From: an uncultured Clostridia bacterium
Lineage (GTDB): Bacteria > Bacillota > Clostridia > TANB77 > CAG-508
DNA: 64,000 nucleotides
NCBI GenBank assembly: GCA_934154805.1
Contig: CAKPGM010000006.1
Location: forward strand, 7,443 to 71,442
Reading direction: 5' to 3'
Of this stretch, positions 55,319 to 64,000 are shown piece after piece. The position numbers and the translations under genes are program-made. The first letter of the stretch is position 1; each line of letters opens with the position of its first letter. A model generated the notes under the pieces. The model saw only the letters and a list, made by a program, of their open reading frames with translations. It made no database searches and was not told the DNA's origin.

Positions 55319-55395
55319 GCTATAGTATAGGAATATAAAAAATACAAGAAAATATATTATACTATTAGCTATAATAGCAATTAAGGAGACTAAAT

Positions 55396-55962
55396 ATGGG
55401 ATTAGTAGAAATTTTATTATTAGCAGTAGGTTTAGCAATGGACGCCTTTGCAGTATCGATTTGCAAAGGTCTTTCTATGAAAAAAATGAATTGGAAAAAA
55501 GCAATTATCATTGCTTTATATTTTGGTGTGTTCCAAGCTGTAATGCCTGTATTGGGCTATTTTTTAGGCACAACTTTTGAAAGTTTAGTTACAAAATTTG
55601 ACCATTGGGTTGCGTTTATACTATTATTAGCAATTGGTGGCAATATGATAAAAGAATCTTTTGACAAAGAAGATGAAAAGAAAAATGACAAGGTTGATTT
55701 CAAGACAATGGTAATATTAGCATTAGCTACAAGCATTGATGCTTTAGCAATAGGCATTACATTTGCTTTCTTGGATGTTAACCTAGTATTAGCAGTATCT
55801 ATAATTGGAATCATAACATTTATTATTTCAATATTTGGCGTAAAGATAGGAAATAGATTTGGAGACAAATATCAAAACAAAGCAGAACTAGCAGGAGGAA
55901 TTATACTTGTATTGCTAGGTATAAAAATACTACTAGAACATTTAGGCATAATTGCATTTTAA
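55396..55962 (+). CDS. mntP: Manganese efflux pump MntP
   Basis: A 188-residue membrane protein with six helices. The duplicated motif AVGLAMDAFAVSICKGL and ALATSIDALAIGITFAF, each with a conserved Asp, is typical of MntP (YebN). It exports Mn(II). I looked for a yybP-ykoY riboswitch upstream; only about 75 bases lie between the terminator and the start, and none was seen. Confidence 0.92.
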   Translation: MGLVEILLLAVGLAMDAFAVSICKGLSMKKMNWKKAIIIALYFGVFQAVMPVLGYFLGTTFESLVTKFDHWVAFILLLAIGGNMIKESFDKEDEKKNDKVDFKTMVILALATSIDALAIGITFAFLDVNLVLAVSIIGIITFIISIFGVKIGNRFGDKYQNKAELAGGIILVLLGIKILLEHLGIIAF

Positions 55963-55992
55963 ACGGTTAGGATTTCTAATCGTTATTTTTTT
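55963..55992 (+). terminator. Terminator of mntP
   Basis: AACGGTTAG-loop-CTAATCGTT followed by ATTTTTTTT. Confidence 0.88.
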
Positions 55993-56077
55993 TATAAAAT
56001 CTTGTAACCTTTTTTGGAAAAATGTTACTATATATATGAAGTTAACTTGAAGAAAAATAAGGAGATTTAGATCTAAA

Positions 56078-56629
56078 TTGGAAAGAGCAGTTTTAAGTAA
56101 TTATTTAATAAATGGAAAACCTGATATAGATAAGATGTTAGATGATTTTTATGGTTACATCTATATCATTGTGAAGAATGGTGTTACCAGACACATAACA
56201 GAAGAAGATATAGAAGAAATAATATCTGATGTATTTATTGCTATATGGAAAAATAGCGATAAACTTGAAGGCACGACTGACATAAAAGCATATTTACTAG
56301 GAACAGCAAAAAATATTATTAAAAATAAATACAGAAAAAGTGAAATCAATTTTTCGATAACAGATTATGAAGAAATGATTTTAGATGATGAAAGTTTAGA
56401 AGAGATTATTGAAGAGAATGAAAAAGACTACATAATTAGAGAAAGTTTAAAAACATTAAAAGAGGATGAGTATAAGACTTTTATAATGTTTTATTATGAA
56501 GCAAAGTCAATAAAAGAAATTGCAAAAGAGCTAAGTTGTACAGTTGGAAAGGTGAAGGTAATTCTTTACAGAGTCAGGAAGATAATTAAAAAAAGATTAG
56601 AGGATGGAGGCTATGGCTATGAAAAATAA
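56078..56629 (+). CDS. ECF-like RNA polymerase sigma factor
   Basis: A 183-residue sigma-70 family protein starting at TTG 56078 with AAGGAGA upstream. Region 2 (EEDIEEIISDVFIAIWKNSDKLEGTTDIKAYLLGTAKNIIKNKYRK) and region 4 (LKTLKEDEYKTFIMFYYEAKSIKEIAKELSCTVGKVKVILYRVRK) are clear. Its end overlaps the start of the downstream anti-sigma candidate, the usual ECF arrangement. Confidence 0.88.
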   Translation: MERAVLSNYLINGKPDIDKMLDDFYGYIYIIVKNGVTRHITEEDIEEIISDVFIAIWKNSDKLEGTTDIKAYLLGTAKNIIKNKYRKSEINFSITDYEEMILDDESLEEIIEENEKDYIIRESLKTLKEDEYKTFIMFYYEAKSIKEIAKELSCTVGKVKVILYRVRKIIKKRLEDGGYGYEK

Positions 56630-57332
56630 TGAGCTAAAAGAAAAAATCAGAAATAACATAAAAGAAGAAATAGCTATATCAAACATCAGAAGGGAATTTG
56701 ATATGCAAAAGAATAAAAACAAGAAAATAATTTATACAATTTCGTCTATGTGTGCAGTATTTATACTAGGAATAGGAGTTCTTATTGGAACAAGTAATTT
56801 AAACCATAAAACGCTTCAAAGAGAAAGTTTAGGAAGAACAGAGAACGACAATATAAAAGTAGAATTAAAAATAAACAAGATTAAAGATATGGCAATGGCA
56901 AGTCTTGATGCTGATGCTAAAACAATAGAAATAGAAAATCTACCAGAGAAGATGCATTTTATTAATAAAGTAAAAATCCCAGATGAATACAAATTGACAA
57001 ATAGCTATAATGTTTATACAAGAGATATAAACAGTGATAATAGAGATTATAATATTTTGCACGATTATCTGTTTTACTACGAAAAAGGAGAAAATAATAT
57101 TATAAGAATAGCTGTTTCAGAGATAGAGAAACCTTTAAGAGACTATTTTATTGGAGAGGGAGAGAAGATATCAAAAATAGGAGATGCAAAGTTAACCATA
57201 TATCAATGGAAACAGATGTATATAGTAAATTTCGAATACAAGAATATGTACTTTGATACTGAAACAACAGGAGTTACAGAAGATGAACTAACAACCCTAT
57301 TAGAATCAATAATAACAAGTGTAAATAACTAA
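56619..57332 (+). CDS. Membrane protein, candidate anti-sigma factor
   Basis: A 237-residue protein with a charged cytosolic N-terminus of about 45 residues, one membrane helix (IIYTISSMCAVFILGIGVLIG) and a C-terminal extracytoplasmic domain with a DUF4367-like end (KIGDAKLTIYQWKQMYIVNF). It overlaps the sigma gene by 11 bases. The overlap and topology suggest that it binds and inhibits that sigma factor. Confidence 0.75.
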   Translation: MKNNELKEKIRNNIKEEIAISNIRREFDMQKNKNKKIIYTISSMCAVFILGIGVLIGTSNLNHKTLQRESLGRTENDNIKVELKINKIKDMAMASLDADAKTIEIENLPEKMHFINKVKIPDEYKLTNSYNVYTRDINSDNRDYNILHDYLFYYEKGENNIIRIAVSEIEKPLRDYFIGEGEKISKIGDAKLTIYQWKQMYIVNFEYKNMYFDTETTGVTEDELTTLLESIITSVNN

Positions 57333-57336
57333 AATA

Positions 57337-57368
57337 CAAGAGTTAAGAAACCAATCTTAACTCTATTT
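57337..57368 (+). terminator. Terminator of the sigma/anti-sigma operon
   Basis: AGAGTTAAGA and TCTTAACTCT form a 10-base stem followed by ATTTTT. Confidence 0.9.
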
Positions 57369-57433
57369 TTATGTTTAAATTTTGAATATGAGATACTTGA
57401 AATACAATAATTCTTTTTGTATAATCATATTGA

Positions 57434-57571
57434 ACGAAACAAGAAGCAGTAGAAATAGTAACTCAGCTAGCATTTTATTGTGGTTGGACTAAGGCCTGGA
57501 GTGCATTTTCTTTAATAGAAGAAGTATATGGAAAAGAAAATAATGAGGAAACAAATGGTGCGAGCCTGTGA
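57434..57571 (+). pseudogene. Fragment of a carboxymuconolactone decarboxylase family gene
   Basis: One frame reads TKQEAVEIVTQLAFYCGWTKAWSAFSLIEEVYGKE and stops at 57571. EIV-x-LA-x-YCGW is the C-terminal signature of CMD/AhpD-like proteins. The N-terminal two thirds and any start codon are missing (TGA at 57431). The rest of 57572-57796 shows no gene. Confidence 0.65.
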
Positions 57572-57796
57572 CAGACGAAGAATATGACAAGCTATAATAG
57601 AAAAGAGGAAAATATTGTAATATGATCTCATTTAACATATTACAAAATAATGAAGAAGCTAAAGTAAGTAACTATATAGGTTTAAAATAAAAATGACTGA
57701 TAATTGAATTTATCTGTCATCCATGTTATAATGAACATGTCAAATTGCAAGTTGTAATTCTACTAGAAAGAAAATTTAAAAGCGAGATGAGTTTTA

Positions 57797-58234
57797 ATGG
57801 AGATTAGAAAAATATTAAAAGAAGAAATGAAATATGCCCTGGATTTAGTATGGAAAGTATTTTTAGAATATGAAGCTCCTGATTATACTGCAGAAGGTAT
57901 AGAAGAATTTAAAAAATCTATTCATGATATGAATTGGGTTAATGCAAGAGAATTTTATGGAGCATTTGATAAAGAACAATTATTAGGTGTAATCACTATA
58001 CACGACATTAGTCATATTGCATTGTTTTTTGTAGATGGAAAATATCAAAGACAAGGAATTGGAAGAGAACTGTATAATAAAGCCGAATCATTAAATAATA
58101 AAGGATACTTTACAGTTAATTCATCTCCGTATTCACATAATATATATAAACATTTAGGATTTATAGATACAGACATTGAACAGTGCATTAATGGATTAAG
58201 ATTTTATCCAATGAAGAAAGAAATAGAGCAATAA
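57797..58234 (+). CDS. GNAT N-acetyltransferase
   Basis: A 145-residue acetyltransferase. The acetyl-CoA loop YQRQGIGRELYNKAE and the strand ITIHDISHIALFFVDGKYQ are typical of GNAT. The substrate is unknown. Adjacent genes give no functional hint. Confidence 0.88.
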   Translation: MEIRKILKEEMKYALDLVWKVFLEYEAPDYTAEGIEEFKKSIHDMNWVNAREFYGAFDKEQLLGVITIHDISHIALFFVDGKYQRQGIGRELYNKAESLNNKGYFTVNSSPYSHNIYKHLGFIDTDIEQCINGLRFYPMKKEIEQ

Positions 58235-58432
58235 AAAATTAAATCTAATATTTTATCTGACATTGAAAGTAACAAGTGATATAATTTTTTGAAAGGTGAG
58301 AAATATATCACATTAATTAAGGTGGTACATTATCTTCAGAAATAATTGGATATATGTTGATGGGAGTTCTTGTCTGCATTTCAATTATTAGAGTTGTATT
58401 ATTTTGTATCATAGATAAAAAAGGAATTTAAA

Positions 58433-58642
58433 ATGGGACTTATAACAAAAATAAAAGAATATCGTGAAAAAGTAGGGATGAAACAGGCTGAATTAGCAGA
58501 ACTTGTAAATTTAAGAAGAGAAACGATTGTATGTTTAGAAAACGGAAGATATAATCCTTCTCTAAAACTTGCAATGGATATTGCAAAAGTATTCAATGTG
58601 TCTGTTGAAGAACTATTTATATTTACTGAGAAAAAAAGATAA
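58433..58642 (+). CDS. XRE-family HTH transcriptional regulator
   Basis: A 69-residue DNA-binding protein: IKEYREKVGMKQAELAELVNLRRETIVCLENGRYNPSLKLAMDIAKVFNVSVEELF, a complete HTH_3 domain. An open stretch just before it (about 58321-58431) encodes a possible small membrane peptide (IGYMLMGVLVCISIIRVVLF). In related loci a small membrane protein often accompanies this regulator, but it lacks a clear RBS. Confidence 0.9.
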   Translation: MGLITKIKEYREKVGMKQAELAELVNLRRETIVCLENGRYNPSLKLAMDIAKVFNVSVEELFIFTEKKR

Positions 58643-58679
58643 AAAATAAAAAAAAATAATTCGTATAAAAGGTGATGTA

Positions 58680-59423
58680 ATGAAAAAATTAAATTCAAAT
58701 CATTTAAAATTAATAGCAATTATAGCAATGACAATAGATCATATTGCAGATTTAATCTATCCGGGAATGCCTAATAATATAATTCCAAATATATTACATA
58801 TAATTGGTAGATTAACTGCACCTATTATGTTTTTCTTTATTTGCGAAGGATTTTATTATACCAAAAATTTAAAAAAATATATTTTGAGATTATTTATTTT
58901 TGCAATAATATCTCATTTTGCATATTGTTTTGCTTTTGGAATAAATTATATACCATTCAGCACGGGTAATATTTTTAATCAAACAAGTATTATGTGGTCT
59001 CTTGCTTGGTCGGTAGTTGCTCTTTATATTATAAATTGCAAAACTAATTTGAAGGAATGGCAGAAATGGATATTAGTTATTTTAATAAATATTATAACTT
59101 TTTCATCTGATTGGAGTTGCATAGCAGTAATGGCAATTTTATCTATGTATTCCAATAGAGGTGATTTAAAAAAGCAAATGATAAGTATGAGTTTTTGGAT
59201 TTTGATTTATGCGACTATTTCGTATTTATTTGTAAGTAAAACTTATGGATTAATTACATTAGCAGTTATATTAGTATATCCATTATTAAATATTTATAAT
59301 GGAGAAAAAGGAAAACTAAATTGGATGAAATGGTTTTTCTATTTATATTATCCACTACATTTAGTCATTATAGGAATATTAAGAATAATAATATATGGAA
59401 ACATACCATTGCTATTTAATTAG
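58680..59423 (+). CDS. TraX family membrane protein
   Basis: A 247-residue protein with about seven helices, starting KKLNSNHLKLIAIIAMTIDHIADLIYPG. This matches TraX/acyltransferase-3-like proteins (TraX acetylates F pilin). In Firmicutes chromosomal TraX proteins are common and of unknown target. Confidence 0.85.
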   Translation: MKKLNSNHLKLIAIIAMTIDHIADLIYPGMPNNIIPNILHIIGRLTAPIMFFFICEGFYYTKNLKKYILRLFIFAIISHFAYCFAFGINYIPFSTGNIFNQTSIMWSLAWSVVALYIINCKTNLKEWQKWILVILINIITFSSDWSCIAVMAILSMYSNRGDLKKQMISMSFWILIYATISYLFVSKTYGLITLAVILVYPLLNIYNGEKGKLNWMKWFFYLYYPLHLVIIGILRIIIYGNIPLLFN

Positions 59424-59462
59424 ATAAAACTTTATATTATAATAATTTTAACTATTATTACA

Positions 59463-59523
59463 ATAAAGAACTACTTTATAAAAAAGTAGTTCTTTATTAA
59501 ATTTATTTATTCTATTCAACAAA
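59463..59523. repeat. Hairpin-containing repeat, left copy
   Basis: AAAGAACTACTT and AAGTAGTTCTTT form a terminator, followed by an AT-rich tail with TTATTCTATTCAACAA-like sequence. A related copy lies at 62927-62983, where the tail is the 3' end of the minus-strand gene. Confidence 0.6.
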
Positions 59524-59661
59524 ATGTAAATTTAATTATAATATAGATCACAAAATCTTTAAAAACCTAATTGCCAAACAGACAATGAAACTTTGGCAAA
59601 TATAATGGAATAAATATGCATCTATGATAAAATAAACAAAAATATAGAAAGGGGGGAAAAA

Positions 59662-60768
59662 ATGAATATTAGAAAATTTGAAGGAAAGATTATTATATCA
59701 GCTATATTAATTTTTTTGTTTACTATGTGTATTGCACCAATAACATCGTTTGCAGATGATCTAGATTTAAGTACAGCAAATATAGATATTGAGGGTGTAA
59801 AGTTTAATTATAATCCAGGGGATAAGCCAGAAGCAAAAGCTTACAAATGCGATCCATGGGATGCTCTATATGATATAGAGTACGAATGCTGGGAAGAAAT
59901 GGAAACTAATGCAAATGGTGAGTCTGTTCCAGTGAAGTTTTGGTACTCTGATGAGAACAAGAATAATGCCCTAGCACAAGATAAAAAAATAACTACTTTT
60001 GAAGAAGGAAAAACTTATATGTATAGTATTTCTCTTAAAGCAAAAGGTGAAAATAAATTTGGAAATAATAGTTCAGTAAGAGTAAATGGTACAAAAATAA
60101 GTAGTGTCAGTGTACCTAATTCTGGAACAGCACTTTTTGTAACTGCTGTGAAAACAATAAAACCAACAAAACCCGTTGAATTAAAACGTATTGATGTCAT
60201 AGAGTTAAATAATGCAACAATCAGCTTTAATGTAAACGATAAACCTGTATTTACAGGAAAAACTCCTGAGGAATCACCATATATATATCAGTTTGAATGT
60301 TGGCAAGATAAAGACGGTGCAGGTATAACGTCTGCTGAATTCTTTAATCAAGGTTATGAAAATCATATTACTACTTTTGAAAGTGGAAAAGAATATCAAT
60401 ACATCTTATATTTTAAAGCTAAAGAAGGATATACTTTTACAAGGGATACTAAATTAAAAATAAATGGTAAATATTATAATTATAGAGTATCTGACTGGGA
60501 AGAAGAAACAGATATTGATGAATTCCAAACAACATGGAGAATGTACCCTGCTTTAATAATGACACCAACAGAGAACTCACAGGAAAATCCAGTAACACCA
60601 AGTGAGCCAGCTACACCAACAAATCCAACACAAGAAACAGAGAAAGAACCACAAATAAAGAATCCAAAAACAGGAGACAATATTATAACAAATGTAATAC
60701 TATTTATAACTTCTATAGCAGCTATTGGAGCATTAACATTAGTAAGCATAAAAAAAGCAAGAGAATAG
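59662..60768 (+). CDS. NPKTG-anchored surface protein with two repeats
   Basis: A 368-residue secreted protein. A signal peptide (residues 1-32, ending TSFA|DD) precedes two related domains of about 120 residues (NYNPGDKPEAKAY... and NVNDKPVFTGKTP..., each with FECW-like and TTFE-GK-Y segments). A Pro/Thr linker leads to the sorting signal NPKTG, a helix and KKARE. NPKTG differs from LPxTG but fits class D or B-like sortases. The RBS AAAGGGGGG is strong. Confidence 0.85.
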   Translation: MNIRKFEGKIIISAILIFLFTMCIAPITSFADDLDLSTANIDIEGVKFNYNPGDKPEAKAYKCDPWDALYDIEYECWEEMETNANGESVPVKFWYSDENKNNALAQDKKITTFEEGKTYMYSISLKAKGENKFGNNSSVRVNGTKISSVSVPNSGTALFVTAVKTIKPTKPVELKRIDVIELNNATISFNVNDKPVFTGKTPEESPYIYQFECWQDKDGAGITSAEFFNQGYENHITTFESGKEYQYILYFKAKEGYTFTRDTKLKINGKYYNYRVSDWEEETDIDEFQTTWRMYPALIMTPTENSQENPVTPSEPATPTNPTQETEKEPQIKNPKTGDNIITNVILFITSIAAIGALTLVSIKKARE

Positions 60769-60883
60769 TATAACAATATATATAGACTAGCTAGTCTTAT
60801 AAAATTTATTATTTAATCTTATCGAAATAAATGAACAAAATAAAACTCTTTTCATAATATAGAATATGAAAGGAGTTTTTATT

Positions 60884-61039
60884 ATGGACTATGAATTAAT
60901 GGTAAATGGAAATATAAAAATTGGTCAGTCTGCACCAGATTTTAATGCAACAACAACAATGGGAAACATATCATTAAATAAATATAAAGGAAAATGGGTA
61001 GTTCTATTTTCACATCCAGGGGATTTTACCCCCGTATAA
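60884..61039 (+). pseudogene. Truncated peroxiredoxin
   Basis: A start ATG with AAAGGAG and 51 codons read IGQSAPDFNATTTMGNISLNK and KWVVLFSHPGDFTPV, a thioredoxin-fold peroxiredoxin of the Prx6/AhpC type. A TAA follows exactly where the peroxidatic Cys should stand (DFTPVC). The remaining three quarters of the gene are absent, and the sequence after it is unrelated. Confidence 0.85.
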
Positions 61040-61331
61040 GCATACAATTTGGGGAAATATCAGAAACGCTTGATATTGCTTAACATTTCTTTAATCGCTA
61101 ACTTACTCTAAAATGAATAAAAATTGCACAAAATCGATCGTGAGGCGATTGATTAAGAAAATTTAGCAATCATAATTAAAGATGAGTGGATATGTATGAT
61201 GAAATTATTGCATATTATAATCAAAAGTATTTTAAAGAGCGGAGTAAAACTGGAATAAAATTAATGGCAGAAGCAATAAAATAAGGTTGTCCAATAGATA
61301 ATTTTGACAGGATAAATGAGCTTGTGTAAAA
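61040..61331 (+). other. Decayed region with gene fragments
   Basis: No intact gene. A fragment at about 61195-61329 reads MYDEIIAYYNQKYFKERSK then TGIKLMAEAIK, stop, GCPIDNFDRINELV. This looks like one old protein end broken by a nonsense codon. It contains a CGG (followed by A) that makes best sense as Arg. Confidence 0.5.
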
Positions 61332-61724
61332 GGAGGGTATAATTTTGTAGATGTTAGAGATGTGGCAGATGGTATTATTAGTGCTTGTGATAAAAATAAT
61401 AGAGGAGAATGTTATATTTTATCTAATAAATATATTACAATAAAAGAATTGACTGATTTTGTTTGTGATTTAGAGGAGAAAAAAAGAATTAAGATAGTGT
61501 TACCACTATGGTTGGCAGAATTAGTAGCTCCAATTTGCGAATTATATTATAACATAAAAAAGCAAACACCATTATTTACAAAATATTCTCTATATACATT
61601 ATCATCAAACTCCAACTTTAGTAAAGAGAAAGCTAAAAGAGAATTAAATTATAAGAATAGAGATATGAAAGATACAATTAAAGATACAATAAAATGGTTA
61701 AAAAGGATGAATTATATTAAATAA
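61332..61724 (+). pseudogene. C-terminal fragment of an NAD-dependent epimerase
   Basis: The reading frame gives GGYNFVDVRDVADGIISA, GECYILSNKYITIKELTDFV and a C-terminal helical region, the latter half of an extended SDR epimerase (dihydroflavonol reductase-like). The NAD-binding Rossmann half and catalytic YxxxK are missing upstream. GTG 61362 could start a short remnant but has no good RBS. Confidence 0.75.
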
Positions 61725-61832
61725 CAAAAAGATGGAAATATTCGCCAAAAAAACATTGGAATTGTTGGTAATGAAGTTGCTTTATTTAATGTTCTGAGTT
61801 ATAATGTTAAATATAAGGAGGAGTGCGATTCT

Positions 61833-62915
61833 ATGAAGATTGGAAAATTAAATATTTCTAAAAAAAATCTTATTATAATTGGTGTTGTTGTTCTTGTTGT
61901 TATTGGAGGCACTGTTTTACTTACTAAGGGTGGTAGTAAAGGAAAAGGAATACTTTATAACCCTGATAAAAATATTAAAATAGTTAAATCAGAGGCAAGT
62001 CAAATAGAATTTGAAGATTTTAGTAATGGTGATATTACGCTTAAAAAGCCAAAGGGATGGAAAGTCATTACAGCAGGAAGTAAAGACCAATATGCAATTA
62101 GAGTATATGATCCTAAAAATTCTATGTATCAAGTATTTTTGAATTTAAAGACTTCAGGATATACTAAATCTGCAGATAGTAAGAAATATTGGCAAGATAC
62201 TATGCCAAGTAGTCCTATGGCTCAACTACCCTATATAGAAGAAAAAACAACTGAAGGATTTTTCAAAATGTATACCGAAATGTGTGAACCTGAAACTACA
62301 GATACAGTCGTTTTACCAATGATAAAGAATTTTCAAATAAGTGAAAATTTAGGAAAAAGTGTTTTTGGCGGAGACATACTAAGAGCAACATTTAAAGATG
62401 TAAATGGTAAAGAAGGGGAAGGAATATTTACGGCTTATGTATTTGATCCAGGACCTTATTATATTTATGAACATGTTTATTATGGTAAACAAATAGATAT
62501 GTACTATTTAAATGTATATGATACAATTTTTATTACTACACCAAAAGATAAGTTTATTGATTGGGAAGAAACATTAACTACTATTTTTGGCTCACTTACA
62601 TTTACAGATTCTTTTATTAATGAATTTAATAAAGTACAAACTGAAGGAATGAAAAACTTTAATAAAATTAGAGAAATCGGTAACGAGATAAGTGATGGAA
62701 TAATGGATTCTTGGAATAAGAGAAGTGCATCTTTTGATATTATGAGTCAAAAACAAAGTGATGCAACACTTGGTTATGAAAGAGTATATGATACTGAAAA
62801 TGGAGATATTTATAAAGCATATAATGGATTCACAGATGATTATGATGGTGAAAGATATAAGCCTATAACAGATGATATGTACACAGAAAAAACAAGTGGA
62901 TATATAGAAAAATAA
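61833..62915 (+). CDS. Hypothetical membrane-anchored protein
   Basis: A 360-residue protein with a short basic N-terminus, one membrane helix (about residues 13-30, LIIIGVVVLVVIGGTVLL) and a large exported domain. Segments such as ITLKKPKGWKVITAGSKDQYAIRVYDP resemble a PsbP/DUF1795-like fold, but I cannot assign a family. The RBS AAGGAGGAG is strong. Its end is followed by the right copy of the hairpin repeat. Confidence 0.7.
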   Translation: MKIGKLNISKKNLIIIGVVVLVVIGGTVLLTKGGSKGKGILYNPDKNIKIVKSEASQIEFEDFSNGDITLKKPKGWKVITAGSKDQYAIRVYDPKNSMYQVFLNLKTSGYTKSADSKKYWQDTMPSSPMAQLPYIEEKTTEGFFKMYTEMCEPETTDTVVLPMIKNFQISENLGKSVFGGDILRATFKDVNGKEGEGIFTAYVFDPGPYYIYEHVYYGKQIDMYYLNVYDTIFITTPKDKFIDWEETLTTIFGSLTFTDSFINEFNKVQTEGMKNFNKIREIGNEISDGIMDSWNKRSASFDIMSQKQSDATLGYERVYDTENGDIYKAYNGFTDDYDGERYKPITDDMYTEKTSGYIEK

Positions 62916-62926
62916 TAAAAATAAAG

Positions 62927-62983
62927 AACTACTTCATTTTGAATAAGTAGTTCTTTACTAAATTTATTTGCTTTATTCAACAA
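62927..62983. repeat. Hairpin-containing repeat, right copy
   Basis: AAAGAACTACTT-loop-AAGTAGTTCTTT plus an AT-rich tail similar to 59463-59523. It forms a terminator between convergent genes and overlaps the 3' end of the minus-strand gene. Confidence 0.65.
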
Positions 62984-64000
62984 TAGGTGGAATAAAATTC
63001 TCAATGGCATTTCGTAGTTTAGGATGATGAATTACAAAATGAATAGAAGGACTATTGGCTTTTGAAATCATAACCCAATTTTTCTCGCAAATTAAAACCT
63101 GTATGTTTTTGAATGTATGGTTATTGTTTATACTTAACTTATAATTTTTATTATTTCTTTCATATTTTTTAGACAAATCCAAATGTTCTAAATATTCTTC
63201 GTATGTATAATAAATTTTTTTATCATAAAAACTATCTGCAAGAAAAAGCGAAAGAGGTGATTTTTCAAATTCTTCTTTTGAAAATTTAGATATTTCATCT
63301 TCAAGTAAATTGTTTTCTGTTGCATCTATTGCCATATTTTTGAATACCTTCACAGATTCTTGTATTTTTTTAATATCTTCATTTGAAATGTTGTTATGTT
63401 TTAAAATTCTTAAAAGTAAATCATCAGAAATAGTATGAATTGGTAGAGAAGATAAAATTCTTCTACGGTTAGCTTTTATTTTTACACTTGAAGATAAAAA
63501 TGCAAAATAAGCATTTTTAGAATCTTCTTTATATATTTCCATTAATGGTGTAGCCTTTTTTAATAAACAATCTGCCTTTGTCTTATAATATGAAACATCA
63601 TTCTTTTTAGTGGTTAATGTATACATACCTTCATTGTGATAACCATTGATACATTCTCCATATAAAGCAACAGTTCCAGAAACATAAGTAAAGTGGCAAT
63701 ATATATTATTTTGTAATCCTTTTAAAAAATATGGAGAAACCTGCCCAGTCATATAAATTGGTAACCAACTTTCCAAACCTAACATCATCTCATTAAATGG
63801 TCTATCAACATTATGAATAATATTTAAGTGTAAGCCTTTTTTTAACATTATAGCGATAGCATACATCCATTTTTTCCCAAACTCAATATCCTGTGCCATA
63901 TCTTCCATTGGCATATCGCTACACATAAAAACAGGTTCATTATTTTTTGACAGGACGGTTGCTTTAAAAAAGTCTAATTCTCCTTTTTTCATTTCTTCTA
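62973..64000 (-). CDS. Uncharacterised protein, 5' partial at window edge
   Basis: At least 339 residues on the minus strand; the frame stays open past the ATG at 63992 to the window edge, so the true start may lie outside. It is a soluble protein with segments NIIHNVDRPFNEMMLGLESWLPIYMTGQ and YFLKGLQNNIYCHFTYVSG. Similar sequences occur as the C-terminal part of XRE-type regulators in gut Firmicutes. The DNA-binding part would lie beyond the edge, so this remains an inference. Confidence 0.6.
   Translation of the reverse strand, partial: EEMKKGELDFFKATVLSKNNEPVFMCSDMPMEDMAQDIEFGKKWMYAIAIMLKKGLHLNIIHNVDRPFNEMMLGLESWLPIYMTGQVSPYFLKGLQNNIYCHFTYVSGTVALYGECINGYHNEGMYTLTTKKNDVSYYKTKADCLLKKATPLMEIYKEDSKNAYFAFLSSSVKIKANRRRILSSLPIHTISDDLLLRILKHNNISNEDIKKIQESVKVFKNMAIDATENNLLEDEISKFSKEEFEKSPLSLFLADSFYDKKIYYTYEEYLEHLDLSKKYERNNKNYKLSINNNHTFKNIQVLICEKNWVMISKANSPSIHFVIHHPKLRNAIENFIPPIVE

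Noticed and set aside
55300..55395. A Mn-sensing yybP-ykoY riboswitch before mntP
   Set aside because: The space between the terminator and start is too short and lacks the conserved helices.
60884..61039. Selenocysteine in the peroxiredoxin at the missing Cys position
   Set aside because: The codon is TAA, not TGA, and the frame does not continue as peroxiredoxin.
61195..61329. A third CGGA-dependent gene at about 61250
   Set aside because: The zero-frame reading with Arg continues more plausibly, and the whole stretch is decayed with a nonsense codon.

Overview
This 64 kb window comes from an AT-rich, spore-forming, Gram-positive Clostridia-like chromosome, most likely an uncultured gut lineage. 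Supporting evidence: AGGAGG-type ribosome binding sites, a T-box in front of glyS, PolC, spoIVFA/spoIVFB and sigH sporulation genes, sortase with LPxTG-type proteins, and mostly co-directional housekeeping operons. No plasmid, phage or CRISPR locus is visible.

Layout. 1-3257: spoIVFA-spoIVFB and a prepilin-like surface protein. 3386-5577: rpsF-ssb-rpsR, then an LPKTG protein facing a sortase. 5723-14997: a long operon pyrH-frr-uppS-cdsA-[small protein + zeta-like kinase]-rseP-polC, where a toxin-antitoxin-like pair sits in the usual position of dxr. 15056-15374: a type I toxin-antitoxin module. 16225-16254: three DnaA boxes. 17538-25942: T-box/glyS, a DUF4153 membrane protein, tdk, prepilin A behind an invertible promoter, and an ABC exporter. 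26067-30708: small accessory genes and three tRNAs. 30820-40947: dxs, ylmH, a LolD/FtsX exporter and a split GlmU-like pair. 41010-48789: holin-like protein, DUF421/DUF4363, an Rpn-type nuclease, prepilin B behind a second invertible promoter, and uvrA. 49043-55962: a Clp/FtsH hybrid protease, NUDIX, SUFU, PAP2, prepilin C behind a third invertible promoter, and mntP. 56078-64000: sigma/anti-sigma, GNAT, TraX and decayed genes.

The most unusual signal is a possible four-base codon. Two conserved genes, spoIVFA (625) and prepilin C (53968), are out of frame by one base. In both, the break is exactly at the quadruplet CGGA, and reading CGGA as one glycine restores a perfect family motif. A tRNA-Gly in the same window (29062-29135) has the anticodon loop CUUCCGA, so bases 34-37 (UCCG) are complementary to CGGA. 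Its anticodon stem also carries a U-C mismatch. In a manual scan I found no triplet CGG codon in any native AT-rich gene; CGG as Arg appears only in a set of compositionally foreign single-gene cassettes and one decayed fragment.

The second signal is a set of three invertible promoters. Each lies in front of a prepilin gene and is bounded by sites of the form ATTAAAT-N5-ATTTAAT. The N5 differs between loci (ATGTA, AAATA, ATACA), and at each locus the right-hand site carries the exact reverse complement of the left. All three enclose a conserved promoter pointing away from the gene (OFF), and each has a terminator behind it. Prepilin C also ends in a C-type-lectin-like domain whose codons resemble a diversity-generating retroelement target. 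Surface display therefore appears to be controlled at several levels: promoter inversion, possible quadruplet decoding, and hypervariation.
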